Assembly: GCA_904397815.1 (NCBI GenBank)
Contig: CAJFOT010000034.1
Coordinates: 1 to 35,886 of the forward strand
Length of the DNA stretch: 35,886 bases
Source of the DNA: Candidatus Paralachnospira sangeri
Lineage (GTDB): Bacteria; Bacillota; Clostridia; Lachnospirales; Lachnospiraceae
Direction of reading: 5' to 3'
Made by a program: the position numbers and the translations under genes. A model generated the notes under the pieces. It did not search any database and was not told the origin of the DNA. It saw nothing but the letters and a program-made list of their open reading frames with translations. Of the stretch, positions 1 to 8,444 are shown piece after piece (within the stretch, counting starts at the first letter, position 1; every line of letters begins with the position of its first letter).

Positions 1-74
1 CAGAGAACCGAAATTCGATTGTTCTTGCGGTGTACCTTTTCATATTGCGGCACCAATCCAAGATAGCTTTTCAA
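1..74 (-). CDS. N-terminus of FtsX/MacB-like ABC transporter permease (partial)
   Basis: On the minus strand a TTG at 74-72 opens a frame that runs out of the window: 24 codons beginning L/M-K-S-Y-L-G-L-V-P and containing K-V-H-R-K-N-N-R-I-S-V-L. A GGAGGTG ribosome binding site lies about 7 bases upstream. This resembles the cytosolic N-terminal tail just before the first helix of MacB/FtsX-type permeases, and it sits directly behind an ABC ATPase start, the usual operon order. The family call rests on a short tail and on context, so it is moderate. The TTG overlaps the stop of the truncated ATPase. Confidence 0.5.
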   Translation of the reverse strand, partial: MKSYLGLVPQYEKVHRKNNRISVL

Positions 75-238
75 CGCGACGACACCTCCAGCAGGGTACT
101 TTTGCCGGAACCCGACTCGCCGGTGATAGCGATAAACTCGCCTTTACGGATAGAAAATGATACATGGTTCAAAGCATGAACTTCTGTTTCGCCTGTGCCA
201 TAGGTTTTGCACAGGTTCTGTACTTCAAGAATATCCAT
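71..238 (-). pseudogene. Truncated ABC transporter ATP-binding protein (MacB/LolD type)
   Basis: Reading the minus strand, ATG at 238 follows an AGGAGG site (252-247, spacing 8). It encodes 55 residues starting M-D-I-L-E-V-Q-N-L-C-K-T-Y-G, with an A-loop Tyr and an intact Walker A (G-E-S-G-S-G-K-S-T, residues 40-48), then L-L-E-V-S-S-R and a stop. Family members are about 220-250 residues, so the Q-loop, signature, Walker B and H-loop are all missing. The stop overlaps the permease start as a native ATPase end would, so the simplest reading is an internal deletion joining Walker A to the original C-terminus. An assembly error is also possible. It cannot hydrolyse ATP as written. Confidence 0.7.
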
Positions 239-261
239 ATTTAAAACCTCCTTACAGACAC

Positions 262-267
262 ATCATA
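262..267 (-). promoter_or_regulatory. Possible -10 box for the ABC transporter operon
   Basis: The minus strand reads TATGAT at 267-262, about 10 bases upstream of the AGGAGG site of the truncated ATPase. No good -35 is visible at 17-18 bases (TGGAAG or CTGGAA at best). A 9-bp inverted repeat, CCTTACAGA (250-258) and TCTGTAAGG (308-316), brackets the region and could be a regulator site. Weak call. Confidence 0.25.
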
Positions 268-387
268 CCCCCTATAACTTACTTCCAGGTGACGTCTGTC
301 TTACTTATCTGTAAGGTTGAAAAATTCAGTGCAAACCTGGTTCCTGCGCCTGAACTGCCGGTTGCGGAAATGGTTGCGCATTCCTTT

Positions 388-927
388 TCACACAGAAATA
401 ACACCCAGCCATACGCCTGTCCAGCCGGCGATGGCGAAGGCGGCGAAGATGAGTATGAGATAGAGACAGCCCAGGGGCTGGCGCCACAGCCGTGTGCCGG
501 CATGAAATACATGGCGGGGAGAATTCAGCCAGAACAGCTGGAGGGTCTGGGACGGCAGGGTATGCATGGGGATCCGCTTTTCATAGCGGACGCCATCGGC
601 TTCGTAGGCATACCATGCCTGGTAGGTGGTTTTGTACTGGCGGGTTTCCTCGTCCCGCCGTCGGTTTTTTGTATAGCGCAGCAGCTGTCCCCGGGTGATA
701 TGGTTCCGGCTTTGCGCCCGCTGGATTTTTCGCTCCAGGCTGAAAAAATAATTGATTTTGGACCACAGTTTGAAAACAAGCAGATAAAAGGATAGCGCCA
801 GCACGCCGAATACAAGAACCCAGTTCAGCCAGCTGACAGGGTCGCTGCCGAACAGTTCCGTTAAGCTGCGGGTTTCAGCCACGGCTGAGATGTTTAATAC
901 CATGTTTAATACAAGACGTGTCATCAT
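388..927 (-). CDS. Small two-helix membrane protein of unknown function
   Basis: The product is 179 residues from the ATG at 927, chosen because CAGAGG lies 5 bases upstream; the frame is open to an ATG at 984, but that one lacks a ribosome binding site. Two hydrophobic helices (about residues 32-55 and 153-178 from this start) flank a basic central region of roughly 95 residues rich in Arg, Lys and Tyr with Y-E-A-D-G-V-R-Y-E-K-R-I-P. That plan, TM, beta-like core, TM, resembles DUF3592-type proteins, but I cannot assign the family firmly. It is transcribed away from the glycan locus and towards the ABC remnant. The 5' leader carries a 13-base sequence twice in tandem, including the ribosome binding site. 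Confidence 0.65.
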   Translation of the reverse strand: MMTRLVLNMVLNISAVAETRSLTELFGSDPVSWLNWVLVFGVLALSFYLLVFKLWSKINYFFSLERKIQRAQSRNHITRGQLLRYTKNRRRDEETRQYKTTYQAWYAYEADGVRYEKRIPMHTLPSQTLQLFWLNSPRHVFHAGTRLWRQPLGCLYLILIFAAFAIAGWTGVWLGVISV

Positions 928-1122
928 AAATACCTCTGAATAAATACCTCTGAAACATTCATTTCTGCAATCATAGCCTACCATAAAACAGGGCGCGGCT
1001 CAATCCCGAAAATGTGAGAAATGTGAAAAATGGCTCATAAAATGGCTCAATGCTGCAAAATGAAAGAGCGCGGGAAGGCTTCCGGATTCCATACCGTCAT
1101 GGAGATTTGGGAAAATAACGGG

Positions 1123-1151
1123 TGGAAAGAAGCGGAATGATGTGGTAGAAT
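1123..1151 (+). promoter_or_regulatory. Candidate promoter at the head of the glycan locus
   Basis: TGGAAA (1123-1128) and TAGAAT (1146-1151) are separated by 17 bases and lie about 30 bases before the first + strand gene. Each hexamer is a partial match to consensus. The region upstream (1010-1049) contains short direct repeats, AAATGTGA twice at period 9 and AAATGGCTCA twice at period 12, that could be regulator contacts. Nothing else is seen in 928-1182. Confidence 0.3.
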
Positions 1152-1182
1152 GGGATGATAGATTACAGAAAGGGTAAAATGG

Positions 1183-1776
1183 ATGATAAAAAGACTGATT
1201 GCCTTGATTCCGTCGGCATTTAACTATATAATAAACAAAACTGTCCTGGGCTACCGCCGGGTATCGATGAAGGAGATGCCGGTGATTCACGGCAGGCTGA
1301 AGATTTTCGGCCATGGCCGGATCACGCTGGGAGAAGGGGTGCAGATTAATTCCTCCATGTCCTCCAATCCCATCGGCGGTGATACCCGGACGATTTTTTC
1401 TGTCGTTCCGGGAGCGGAGCTGACCATCGGCGACCGGGCGGGCATTTCCAACAGCACCATCGTCTGCCATCGGTCGGTAACCATCGGAAATGATGTGGTG
1501 ATCGGTGGGAGCGTTAAAATCTATGACACGGATTTTCATAAATTATCGGGAGATCATGTGCGGGTGGATGACCGGGAGGATGCGGTCAGAAAGCCGGTGG
1601 TGATCGGCGACGGCGCTTTTATCGGCGCCCATTCCATCATATTGAAGGGCGTCCATATCGGAGCGGGGGCTGTCATCGGGGCAGGCTCTGTGGTGACCAG
1701 GGATGTGCCTGCGGGAGAGGTCTGGGCCGGAAATCCCGCGGTGAGGCTTCGGGAGGCCGGAAGAGAAGGAACGTGA
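1183..1776 (+). CDS. Left-handed beta-helix (hexapeptide repeat) O-acyltransferase
   Basis: This 197-residue protein carries isoleucine-patch hexapeptide repeats from about residue 70 to 185 (for example I-G-D-G-A-F-I-G-A-H, then I-G-A-G-A-V-I-G-A-G-S-V-V-T). It belongs with the maltose/galactoside/serine O-acetyltransferase superfamily, trimeric cytosolic enzymes that use acetyl-CoA. D-T-D-F-H (115-119) supplies the candidate catalytic His119. The closing W-A-G-N-P-A-V motif is typical of sugar O-acetyltransferases in polysaccharide loci. The start follows GAAAGGG. As the first gene of the + strand cluster it probably acetylates a sugar of the glycan; the acceptor cannot be told from sequence. 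Confidence 0.85.
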   Translation: MIKRLIALIPSAFNYIINKTVLGYRRVSMKEMPVIHGRLKIFGHGRITLGEGVQINSSMSSNPIGGDTRTIFSVVPGAELTIGDRAGISNSTIVCHRSVTIGNDVVIGGSVKIYDTDFHKLSGDHVRVDDREDAVRKPVVIGDGAFIGAHSIILKGVHIGAGAVIGAGSVVTRDVPAGEVWAGNPAVRLREAGREGT

Positions 1777-1840
1777 GCTGCGCTGTCACAGCGTGAGCAG
1801 CTGAGAGCGGCAAGAGAAATCAATGAGGTGAAGAGAGAGG

Positions 1841-3133
1841 ATGGATCATCCAATTAAGGTTTTATGGGTCTGTAATGTGATGCTGCCCCGGATTGCCAGG
1901 GCGCTGAATACCGGGACAACGCCCATCGGCGGCTGGCTGGAAGGGCTGTCAGAGGATCTGCTGGCCTCTCCCCAGGCGGCGCTGACAGTCTGTTTTCCCA
2001 TGCCGGGGGCGTCCGAAGTGGTAAAGGGACAGGCGGAGGGGCTGGACTTTTACGGATTTTCCAGCGATATGAAACGGCTGAATCAGTATGATCCGGTGCA
2101 GGAGGAACAGTTCCGGCAGATCATCAGGGAAACCCAGCCGGATCTGCTCCATGTATTCGGTACGGAATATCCCCACTCCCTGGCGGCGGTGAAGGCCTTC
2201 GGGAAGCCGAAGAGGACCATGATCCATATCCAGGGGCTGGTGTCTGTCTACGCCCTCCACTTTATGGCAGACCTGCCCTGGAAGGTGCAGAAGCAGTATA
2301 CCTTCCGGGATCTGATGCGGCGGGAGAATCTGCTGCGGCAGCAGCAAAAATTTGTGGAGCGGGGTGTTTACGAGCGCCAGGCTATCGAACAGGCAGGACA
2401 TATCATGGGACGGACTGAGTGGGACCGGGCCTGTACGGTTCAGATCAACCCGGAGGCAGCCTACCATCTGTGCAATGAGACCCTCCGTTCCTCCTTTTAT
2501 CTGGAGGAAAATCAGTGGTCGCCGGATGGATGCCAGCGCCGCAGCATTTTCCTCAGCCAGGGCAGCTATCCCATCAAGGGGCTCCACTATATGCTGGAGG
2601 CGATGGTGATTCTGAAAAAACAGTATCCCGATGTGACGCTCTATGTAGCGGGGGAGGATATTTCCCGGAATCAGACGTTGAAAGACAGGCTCCGCCAGTC
2701 TGCCTACGGGCGGTATATCAGCCGGCTGCTGGACCGGTATCAGCTCCGCTCCTCTGTGGTATTTACCGGGTTTCTGGACGAGAAGGAGATGTGCGGGCGC
2801 TACCGGATGTCTCATGTTTTTGTCTGTCCTTCTTCCATTGAGAACTCTCCCAATTCTGTGGGAGAGGCCATGGCGCTGGGGATGCCGGTGGTTTCCGCTG
2901 ATATGGGCGGGGTGAAATCCATGCTGACACATGAAAGGGAAGGACTGATCTACCAGACAGACGCTCCCTATATGCTGGCATATCAGGTGTCCCGGATTTT
3001 TGACAGCGATGAGCTGGCTGCGAGGCTGGGCCGCCAGGCCAGAATCAGAGCTATGGAAACCCATAACCGGGAAGAAAACGCGCGGCAGGTACTGGCAGTT
3101 TACCGGGACATTTGTGAAGAGGAAGACAGCTGA
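1841..3133 (+). CDS. GT4-family glycosyltransferase
   Basis: This 430-residue GT-B enzyme has an N-terminal acceptor half with H-V-F-G-T-E-Y-P-H (104-112), typical of Glyco_trf_4 domains. The C-terminal Glycos_transf_1 half contains the nucleotide-sugar E-x7-E motif (E334 and E342 within the segment E-N-S-P-N-S-V-G-E), followed by M-A-L-G-M-P-V-V-S. It is a retaining, metal-independent transferase acting on the cytosolic face on a lipid-linked acceptor; the donor is unknown. The ribosome binding site is GAGAGAGG just before ATG. It lies 64 bases after the acetyltransferase gene and is probably in the same transcript. Confidence 0.9.
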   Translation: MDHPIKVLWVCNVMLPRIARALNTGTTPIGGWLEGLSEDLLASPQAALTVCFPMPGASEVVKGQAEGLDFYGFSSDMKRLNQYDPVQEEQFRQIIRETQPDLLHVFGTEYPHSLAAVKAFGKPKRTMIHIQGLVSVYALHFMADLPWKVQKQYTFRDLMRRENLLRQQQKFVERGVYERQAIEQAGHIMGRTEWDRACTVQINPEAAYHLCNETLRSSFYLEENQWSPDGCQRRSIFLSQGSYPIKGLHYMLEAMVILKKQYPDVTLYVAGEDISRNQTLKDRLRQSAYGRYISRLLDRYQLRSSVVFTGFLDEKEMCGRYRMSHVFVCPSSIENSPNSVGEAMALGMPVVSADMGGVKSMLTHEREGLIYQTDAPYMLAYQVSRIFDSDELAARLGRQARIRAMETHNREENARQVLAVYRDICEEEDS

Positions 3134-3220
3134 AAGGATTCGGAGGCCGCGGCAGGATTTGGATATATGGAACGTCATGAATGTTTTCATTTAAAAACAA
3201 ACCGGAAGGCAGGAGGAAGA

Positions 3221-4255
3221 ATGGAATATACGGAAAAAAAGCCCTGGGGCATTGATCTGGCGGTTTTGTGTGTCTTTTTTGTGCGCCCGGATACTTTTGC
3301 CCAGGTGTTTGAACAGGTGAGAAAGGCCAGGCCCAGACAGCTGTTTCTGTACCAGGACGGCCCCAGGGAAGGCCGGGACAGCGATGTGGAGAATATCCGG
3401 CGCTGCCGGGAGATCGCGGAAAATGGCATTGACTGGGACTGCGAGGTGTACCGGAATTATCAGGAGTCCAATGTGGGCTGCGACCCTTCCATGTATAATG
3501 CCATTACATGGATGTTTTCTCATGTGGAAAAAGGGATGATCCTGGAGGATGATATCGTGGCTTCTTCCAGCTTTTTCCCATTTGCGAAGGAACTGCTGGA
3601 TAAATATGAGTATGACACCCGGATTTTTACCATTGCGGGGATGAATCACCTGGATGTGTACCAGGATGAAACGGCGGATTATTTTTTCTCTCCCCGCTCG
3701 GCCATCTGGGGATGGGCCACCTGGAAACGGTGCATTGATCTGTTTGATAAGGAATATTCTTTTATGGATGATCCCCATGCGATGGAGCAGCTGCGGCTTC
3801 AGGTGGAGGCCTTTGATGAAAAGGTGAAGACCTGCCGGTGGCATAAGAGCACCGGGAAGGCTTATTTTGAGACCATTATCTGGAATACCAAGACCACCAA
3901 CCATATGCTGGACATCGTCCCTTCCAGGAACCTGACCAGCAATATCGGGGTGGGAGCAGACGGCACCCACGGGGCAGGCTCCATGGAGGTACTGCCCAAC
4001 GGGATCAAACAGGTTTATTATAAAAAGACTTATGAATATGAATTTCCTCTCCGCCATCCGAAGCATGTGATCGCGGATGTGACCTACACGAAGAAGTTCT
4101 GCCGGATTTTAAGCGAGGGCCATCCGGTGGTGAAGGCATGGCGGGGCATCGAGGGAGGGGCGAAGGCCTTCTGGTACTCCAGCGGGGAGGAAAAGAAGGC
4201 GAAGCTGAAACGGCTTCCCTCGACGGTGAAAAACATTCTGCGGATTTTCCGCTGA
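3221..4255 (+). CDS. GNT-I-like glycosyltransferase (copy 1)
   Basis: The start is at 3221, where AGGAGG lies 5 bases upstream; an ATG at 3167 opens the same frame without a ribosome binding site. The 344-residue product begins with an I-D-L-A-V-L-C-V-F-F strand, has L-Y-Q-D-G-P-R (43-49), a metal/nucleotide-binding L-E-D-D (108-111) and a W-G-W-A-T-W-K-R block (163-170). L-E-D-D plus W-G-W-A-T-W are hallmarks of the bacterial GT-A family related to the GNT-I fold and often annotated as family-2-like or 'hemolysin activation' proteins in O-antigen loci. It is paired with the downstream GT-D-like gene, and the same pair occurs again at 21103-23039. Donor and linkage are unknown. Confidence 0.8.
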   Translation: MEYTEKKPWGIDLAVLCVFFVRPDTFAQVFEQVRKARPRQLFLYQDGPREGRDSDVENIRRCREIAENGIDWDCEVYRNYQESNVGCDPSMYNAITWMFSHVEKGMILEDDIVASSSFFPFAKELLDKYEYDTRIFTIAGMNHLDVYQDETADYFFSPRSAIWGWATWKRCIDLFDKEYSFMDDPHAMEQLRLQVEAFDEKVKTCRWHKSTGKAYFETIIWNTKTTNHMLDIVPSRNLTSNIGVGADGTHGAGSMEVLPNGIKQVYYKKTYEYEFPLRHPKHVIADVTYTKKFCRILSEGHPVVKAWRGIEGGAKAFWYSSGEEKKAKLKRLPSTVKNILRIFR

Positions 4256-4323
4256 CATGCCGCGGTCGGCTGATTTTGACGTGCTGATGGCAGAAACCAT
4301 ATAAAGGATGAGAGAGTGACAGA

Positions 4324-5259
4324 ATGCTGGAACAGATTCGCTACGGCGGCGCCTTTTTCTGCGAGGGCGTCCGCCATGTACTGAAAATCAAGAGAACCAT
4401 TCATTATGATAATGTCCGCTGCCTGGACGACAGCCATGTGAATCTGTGGCTGAAGGAGGCGGTGGAATCGGGCCGCCCTTTTATGGCCTGTCGGTTTGGC
4501 AGCGGGGAGATGCGGGCCTTCCTGAAAACCAGGGAGGTGCGGATGGGACTGCGGAAAACCATCCCGGAGGCCAACATGGACTCCATGTGCGTCAATGCCG
4601 GCTTTTTCCCCAGAGAGCAGGAGATGGTGATGCGGTTCGGGGATCTGATGGAGCAGTCAGCCGCCCGGGCGGATATGCTGGCCATCTGGGGTACTCTGCC
4701 CATGGAGCAGTATGTGATCCGCCGGTATCTCCCCCAGGCCGGACTCTGCTATCTGTCTGGGCTGGAGCCCTTTTTCGCGGAGGAGCCCTGGACCATGGGA
4801 TGGGCGGGGAAAAAGGTGCTGGTCATCCATCCTTTTGAAACGTCGATACGCCGGCAGTATGAGCGAAAGGATGAGTTTCAGAAATATAAGCAGTGGCTGC
4901 CGGATTTTGAGCTGCGGACTGTGAAGGCGGTTCAGACCATCGGCGGGGGAGGCGACAGACGTTTTTCTGACTGGTTTCAGGCGCTGGATTATATGTATGA
5001 AGAGGCGGTGGGTCAGGATTTCGACCTGGCGGTCATCGGCTGCGGAGCCTATGGCTTCCCGCTGGCGGCAAAGCTGAAGGCGGCGGGGAAGCAGGCCGTC
5101 CACATGGGCGGCGCTGTTCAGCTGCTGTTCGGAATCACCGGTAAGCGGTGGGAGGCGAAGGAGGAATACCGGCCGATCATGGCGGAGGGCTGGGTGCGGC
5201 CTCTGCCGGAGGAGATGCCGGAGGCGGCAAAGAAGATAGAGGACGGCTGCTACTGGTGA
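4324..5259 (+). CDS. GT-D fold-like glycosyltransferase-type protein (copy 1)
   Basis: The 311-residue protein has A-C-R-F-G-S-G-E (55-62) in the position where DUF1792/GT-D enzymes carry a DxE metal-binding motif. It also has V-L-V-I-H-P-F, L-R-T-V-K-A-V-Q-T-I, V-I-G-C-G-A-Y-G-F-P-L-A and a C-terminal G-G-A-V-Q-L-L-F-G-I-T-G block ending C-Y-W. The same blocks occur in the paralogue at 22110. Proteins with this set are common in polysaccharide loci and usually hypothetical or 'GT-D fold-like'. The first acidic residue of DxE is Ser here, so catalysis is uncertain. It follows a GNT-I-like gene and precedes the flippase. Confidence 0.7.
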   Translation: MLEQIRYGGAFFCEGVRHVLKIKRTIHYDNVRCLDDSHVNLWLKEAVESGRPFMACRFGSGEMRAFLKTREVRMGLRKTIPEANMDSMCVNAGFFPREQEMVMRFGDLMEQSAARADMLAIWGTLPMEQYVIRRYLPQAGLCYLSGLEPFFAEEPWTMGWAGKKVLVIHPFETSIRRQYERKDEFQKYKQWLPDFELRTVKAVQTIGGGGDRRFSDWFQALDYMYEEAVGQDFDLAVIGCGAYGFPLAAKLKAAGKQAVHMGGAVQLLFGITGKRWEAKEEYRPIMAEGWVRPLPEEMPEAAKKIEDGCYW

Positions 5260-5277
5260 CAGGAGAAAGATGAAACC

Positions 5278-6597
5278 ATGAAGAAAGTGAAAATTGAGAA
5301 TAAAATTGTCAATAATTCCATGTGGATGATCGCTGAGCGGATATTCCAGATGGGAGTATCCATTGTGATCAATGCCCTTCTGAACCGTTATCTGGGTGCA
5401 AGCAGTCTCGGCCTGATCAATTACTGCGCTTCTTATGTCAATATGTGCACTGCCTTTGTGACCCTGGGTCTGGAATATATCGTGGTAAAGGAACTGGTGG
5501 CCAACCGGGATCAGGAGGGACTGATCCTGGGAACCAGCCTGGTGATGCGGATTATTTCCAGCATTGCCTGTGTGATTGCCATCCAGGGCGTGGTGGCTGT
5601 GTCCACAGATTTTACGCCGATCTATATGACAGTAACCCTGCTCCAGTCCTTTTCCCTGATTTTTAAGGCGGCGGAGCTGATTGATTTCTGGTTCCAGTCC
5701 CATCTGAATTCCAAGCATGTGGCCATCGCCAAGGGCATTACATACGTGGTGGTGGCCCTCTGGCGTGTGATCGGCCTGGCAGCCTCCATGCCGGTGGAAT
5801 TTTTTGCCTTTGCCACCACTCTGGAAGCCCTGGTGGTGGGCGCGATTCTGCTGTTCATGTATGTGAAGGAGGGTGGACAGCGGTTCGGCTTCCGTTTTTC
5901 CTGGGCGAAGCGGCTGCTGTCCCAGAGCTGCCATTTTATCCTGGCATCTATGATTACAGTGATTTATTCGGAGATGGATAAACTGATGATCGGCCAGATG
6001 CTGGGGCAGGAGGTGGGTGACTATCAGAACGGCCTCTACAGCGTAGCCTACGGCGTGGCGATGATGTGGGTGTTTATTCCCAACGCGATTATGAATTCCT
6101 ACCGTCCTGCCATTATGGAGGGGTATACGACGAAAACCAACTACCATGAACGGCTGCGTACCCTCTACTCAATTATGATCTGGATGGGCATCGCCGTGGG
6201 CCTGGGGGTTACCGTCTTTGGCCGCCTGATTATCTGGCTGTATGCGGGAGCGGAGTTTATGGCATCGGTGCCGATCCTGCTGGTTCTGATCTGGAGCACG
6301 CTGTTTTCCCATCTGTCAGTGGCCCGGAATACCTGGCTGGTCTGCGAGGGACTCCAGAAATATTCGGAGATTTTCCCGATCTGGGGCGTGGCTGTAAATT
6401 TTGTCCTGAATTATCTGCTGATCCCTCACCTGGGCGCTCTGGGGGCTGCGATCGCGACCCTGGCGACCCAGATCGTGGTGACGGTGGTAGCGCCTCTGTT
6501 TTACCGGGATACCCGTCCTTCGGTGCTTCACATGGGGCAGGCATTTCTGGCGAAGGATCTGCGGGACCGGCTGAAAGGTTCTATAAAAAGGCGGTGA
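5278..6597 (+). CDS. wzx: Wzx-type oligosaccharide flippase (MOP superfamily)
   Basis: This 439-residue, very hydrophobic protein has about 12 predicted helices. The N-terminus is typical of Wzx/RfbX proteins, with N-N-S-M-W-M-I-A-E-R followed by N-R-Y-L-G-A-S-S-L-G-L-I-N-Y. The MOP flippase family moves undecaprenyl-diphosphate-linked glycan units from the cytosolic to the outer face. It starts 18 bases after the GT-D-like gene, with AGGAG about 12 bases upstream of its ATG, and 4 bases separate it from the SGNH gene. No Wzy polymerase is recognisable, although one of the GT-C-type proteins could be mistaken for one or stand in for it. A second flippase candidate, an ABC exporter, lies at 26763. 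Confidence 0.85.
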   Translation: MKKVKIENKIVNNSMWMIAERIFQMGVSIVINALLNRYLGASSLGLINYCASYVNMCTAFVTLGLEYIVVKELVANRDQEGLILGTSLVMRIISSIACVIAIQGVVAVSTDFTPIYMTVTLLQSFSLIFKAAELIDFWFQSHLNSKHVAIAKGITYVVVALWRVIGLAASMPVEFFAFATTLEALVVGAILLFMYVKEGGQRFGFRFSWAKRLLSQSCHFILASMITVIYSEMDKLMIGQMLGQEVGDYQNGLYSVAYGVAMMWVFIPNAIMNSYRPAIMEGYTTKTNYHERLRTLYSIMIWMGIAVGLGVTVFGRLIIWLYAGAEFMASVPILLVLIWSTLFSHLSVARNTWLVCEGLQKYSEIFPIWGVAVNFVLNYLLIPHLGALGAAIATLATQIVVTVVAPLFYRDTRPSVLHMGQAFLAKDLRDRLKGSIKRR

Positions 6598-6601
6598 CAG
6601 T

Positions 6602-8347
6602 ATGACGGAGAAAAAGAAAAATCATCTGATTCGATATATCGCGGCGGCGGCGCTGATTTTTTCAGTGATATGCAATGTGGTCTGCCTGGCGCTTCTTCTG
6701 AAGCCGGAGAGCAGCAGCGGGGACAGTGTTTCCGGGGAGGAGAGCCGTTTTATCAATATCCAGGCGGTGGAGGGCGAGGTGTCCAAGCTGAGCTGGGCGG
6801 GGAAAACCTGGTGCAGCTACGGGGACAGCATCACCCAGGAGGAAAAGTGGCAGTCCTATGTGACCGAGTATTTTGGCTTTGAAAAGCATTACAACCGGGG
6901 GATCGGCAGCAGTACCTTTGCCCAGAGTGACCAGGTCTGGTATGCAAACGAGGACGGCAGCTATAACAGCCGGCCTGGCTTCGACGGCGTAACGGAAGCG
7001 CCGGAGGGGACGACAGAGCATGAGGGTTATCTGTGCAGCAGCGACCGGATCGATGTGTCTATACCGGAGGATGCGGATCTGGTGGTGGTGATGGGCGGAA
7101 CCAATGACATGGGCTCCAATGTGCCCATCGGTGACCTGTCGTATCCTTTTGACGAGACCACCTTTATGGGGGCGGTGGCTTCCACTATTGTAAAGCTGCA
7201 GGAAAAGGTGCCGGACGCCGTGATTGTGCTGGTTTCTCCTTTAAGCGGCAGAGGACCGGAGACAGAGGACGATTCTGTTCCGGCCAACAGCGATACGGAT
7301 CAGTTTGCGGTCAATGACCTGGGGCTGACCACGAAGGATTACCGGGACGCCATGGAGGAAGTGGCAGAGGCCATGAGCATTCCTTTTATTGATGTTTACG
7401 GAACCACCGGCATTAACCAGTGGAACCGTTCTGAATATATCCGGGATATCGTCCACCCCTCAGACCTGGGGGGAATGGCCATCGCCAGGTCGGTGATCGC
7501 CGGGCTGGAGGATATCAAGCCCAATCTGATCAGTGAATATACGGCTGCCGACGGCCAGCTGCTGGCAGATACGGCCGCGGTGAAGGAAAATGCTGACGGC
7601 AGCCTGTCGGCAGAGCTGAATCAGATTCAGTGGACCCGTTCAGAAACGGACAGCCAGACGCTGCTGACCGCTGTCCTGCCGGAGACGCTGAATTCAGGGG
7701 TACTGTCTCTGACCCTGTCGGATGCCAGCTATTATGAGGGTTTTACTCTGGAAATCTCAGAGGACGGAGAAAACTGGCAGATGCTCTACGCGGGACTGGA
7801 TTATGAGATATGGGGAGATACCCTGTGGGCTTCTTTCCCTGAGACGGCGATCCGGCAGATCCGGATCGGTCACTGGAATCAGTGTCAGGGAGGCTGTACC
7901 TTCCAGCTGGGCTTTTATCAGGATGAGAACAGCAGTGAATGGTTCAGCTCCGGCAGCAGGATCGACAGCGTCACCGCTTCGGTGAACAGCGACCAGACCG
8001 GAAATATGACAGACCATGACCTGACCACCCGCTGGTCCAGCGGCAGCGCCCAGACGGAGGGAACCTGGGTGACGGTTCAGCTGTCGGAAAGCTGTGTTCT
8101 CAACGGGGCGCGGCTGGAGCTGGGCGACAGCATCGGAGATTATCCGGCGTCCCTTCAGATTCAGGTGTCTGAGGATGGCTATAATTGGATTAGCGTGGAG
8201 GCTGAGAGCCAGGATCAGATCGACTTCCGGTTCGACCCGGTGGAATGCCGGTATCTGCGGTTGGAACTGGGACAGATTCCGGAGGGAACGACAGCTAACT
8301 GGTCTATTCATGAACTGACCCTGTATACAGAAGTCGGTGGTTCTTGA
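6602..8347 (+). CDS. Membrane-anchored SGNH/GDSL esterase with C-terminal discoidin domain
   Basis: The protein has 581 residues. One N-terminal helix (about 9-33) anchors it with the rest outside the cell. The SGNH hydrolase domain (about 65-300) has G-D-S-I-T (74-78, nucleophile Ser76), G-G-T-N-D (165-169) and D-I-V-H (Asp282, His285), a complete catalytic set. After a linker and a beta-rich stretch, residues about 430-578 form an F5/8 type C (discoidin) module: T-T-R-W-S-S-G, then Y-P-A-S-L-Q-I-Q-V-S-E-D-G, then C-R-Y-L-R-L-E and N-W-S-I-H-E-L. Such modules usually bind glycans. It probably removes an ester group (acetyl or acyl) from the surface glycan. The same C-terminal module ends the next three genes. 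Confidence 0.88.
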   Translation: MTEKKKNHLIRYIAAAALIFSVICNVVCLALLLKPESSSGDSVSGEESRFINIQAVEGEVSKLSWAGKTWCSYGDSITQEEKWQSYVTEYFGFEKHYNRGIGSSTFAQSDQVWYANEDGSYNSRPGFDGVTEAPEGTTEHEGYLCSSDRIDVSIPEDADLVVVMGGTNDMGSNVPIGDLSYPFDETTFMGAVASTIVKLQEKVPDAVIVLVSPLSGRGPETEDDSVPANSDTDQFAVNDLGLTTKDYRDAMEEVAEAMSIPFIDVYGTTGINQWNRSEYIRDIVHPSDLGGMAIARSVIAGLEDIKPNLISEYTAADGQLLADTAAVKENADGSLSAELNQIQWTRSETDSQTLLTAVLPETLNSGVLSLTLSDASYYEGFTLEISEDGENWQMLYAGLDYEIWGDTLWASFPETAIRQIRIGHWNQCQGGCTFQLGFYQDENSSEWFSSGSRIDSVTASVNSDQTGNMTDHDLTTRWSSGSAQTEGTWVTVQLSESCVLNGARLELGDSIGDYPASLQIQVSEDGYNWISVEAESQDQIDFRFDPVECRYLRLELGQIPEGTTANWSIHELTLYTEVGGS

Positions 8348-8376
8348 TTCTGCCTTTTTTGTAAATTCACATACGC

Positions 8377-8422
8377 CCGGCATCAGACGGTTCCTTTGGA
8401 AGGCTTCTGATGCCGGAATTTT
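8377..8422 (+). terminator. Stem-loop, probable intrinsic terminator or attenuator
   Basis: CCGGCATCAGA (8377-8387) pairs perfectly with TCTGATGCCGG (8406-8416), 11 bp, with a small inner stem in the loop, and AATTTT follows. It lies in the 97-base gap between the SGNH gene and the first GT-C gene. The U-tract is short, so partial read-through that lowers downstream expression is likely. Confidence 0.6.
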
Positions 8423-8444
8423 CATCCCATAGAAAGGAAGCTGC

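Noticed and set aside
388..984. Start of the small membrane protein at 984
   Set aside because: The extra 19 residues are Cys/charge-rich without a ribosome binding site, and they would translate the tandem repeat that holds the real site.
3167..3220. Upstream start for the first GNT-I-like protein
   Set aside because: No ribosome binding site; AGGAGG sits exactly before the ATG at 3221.
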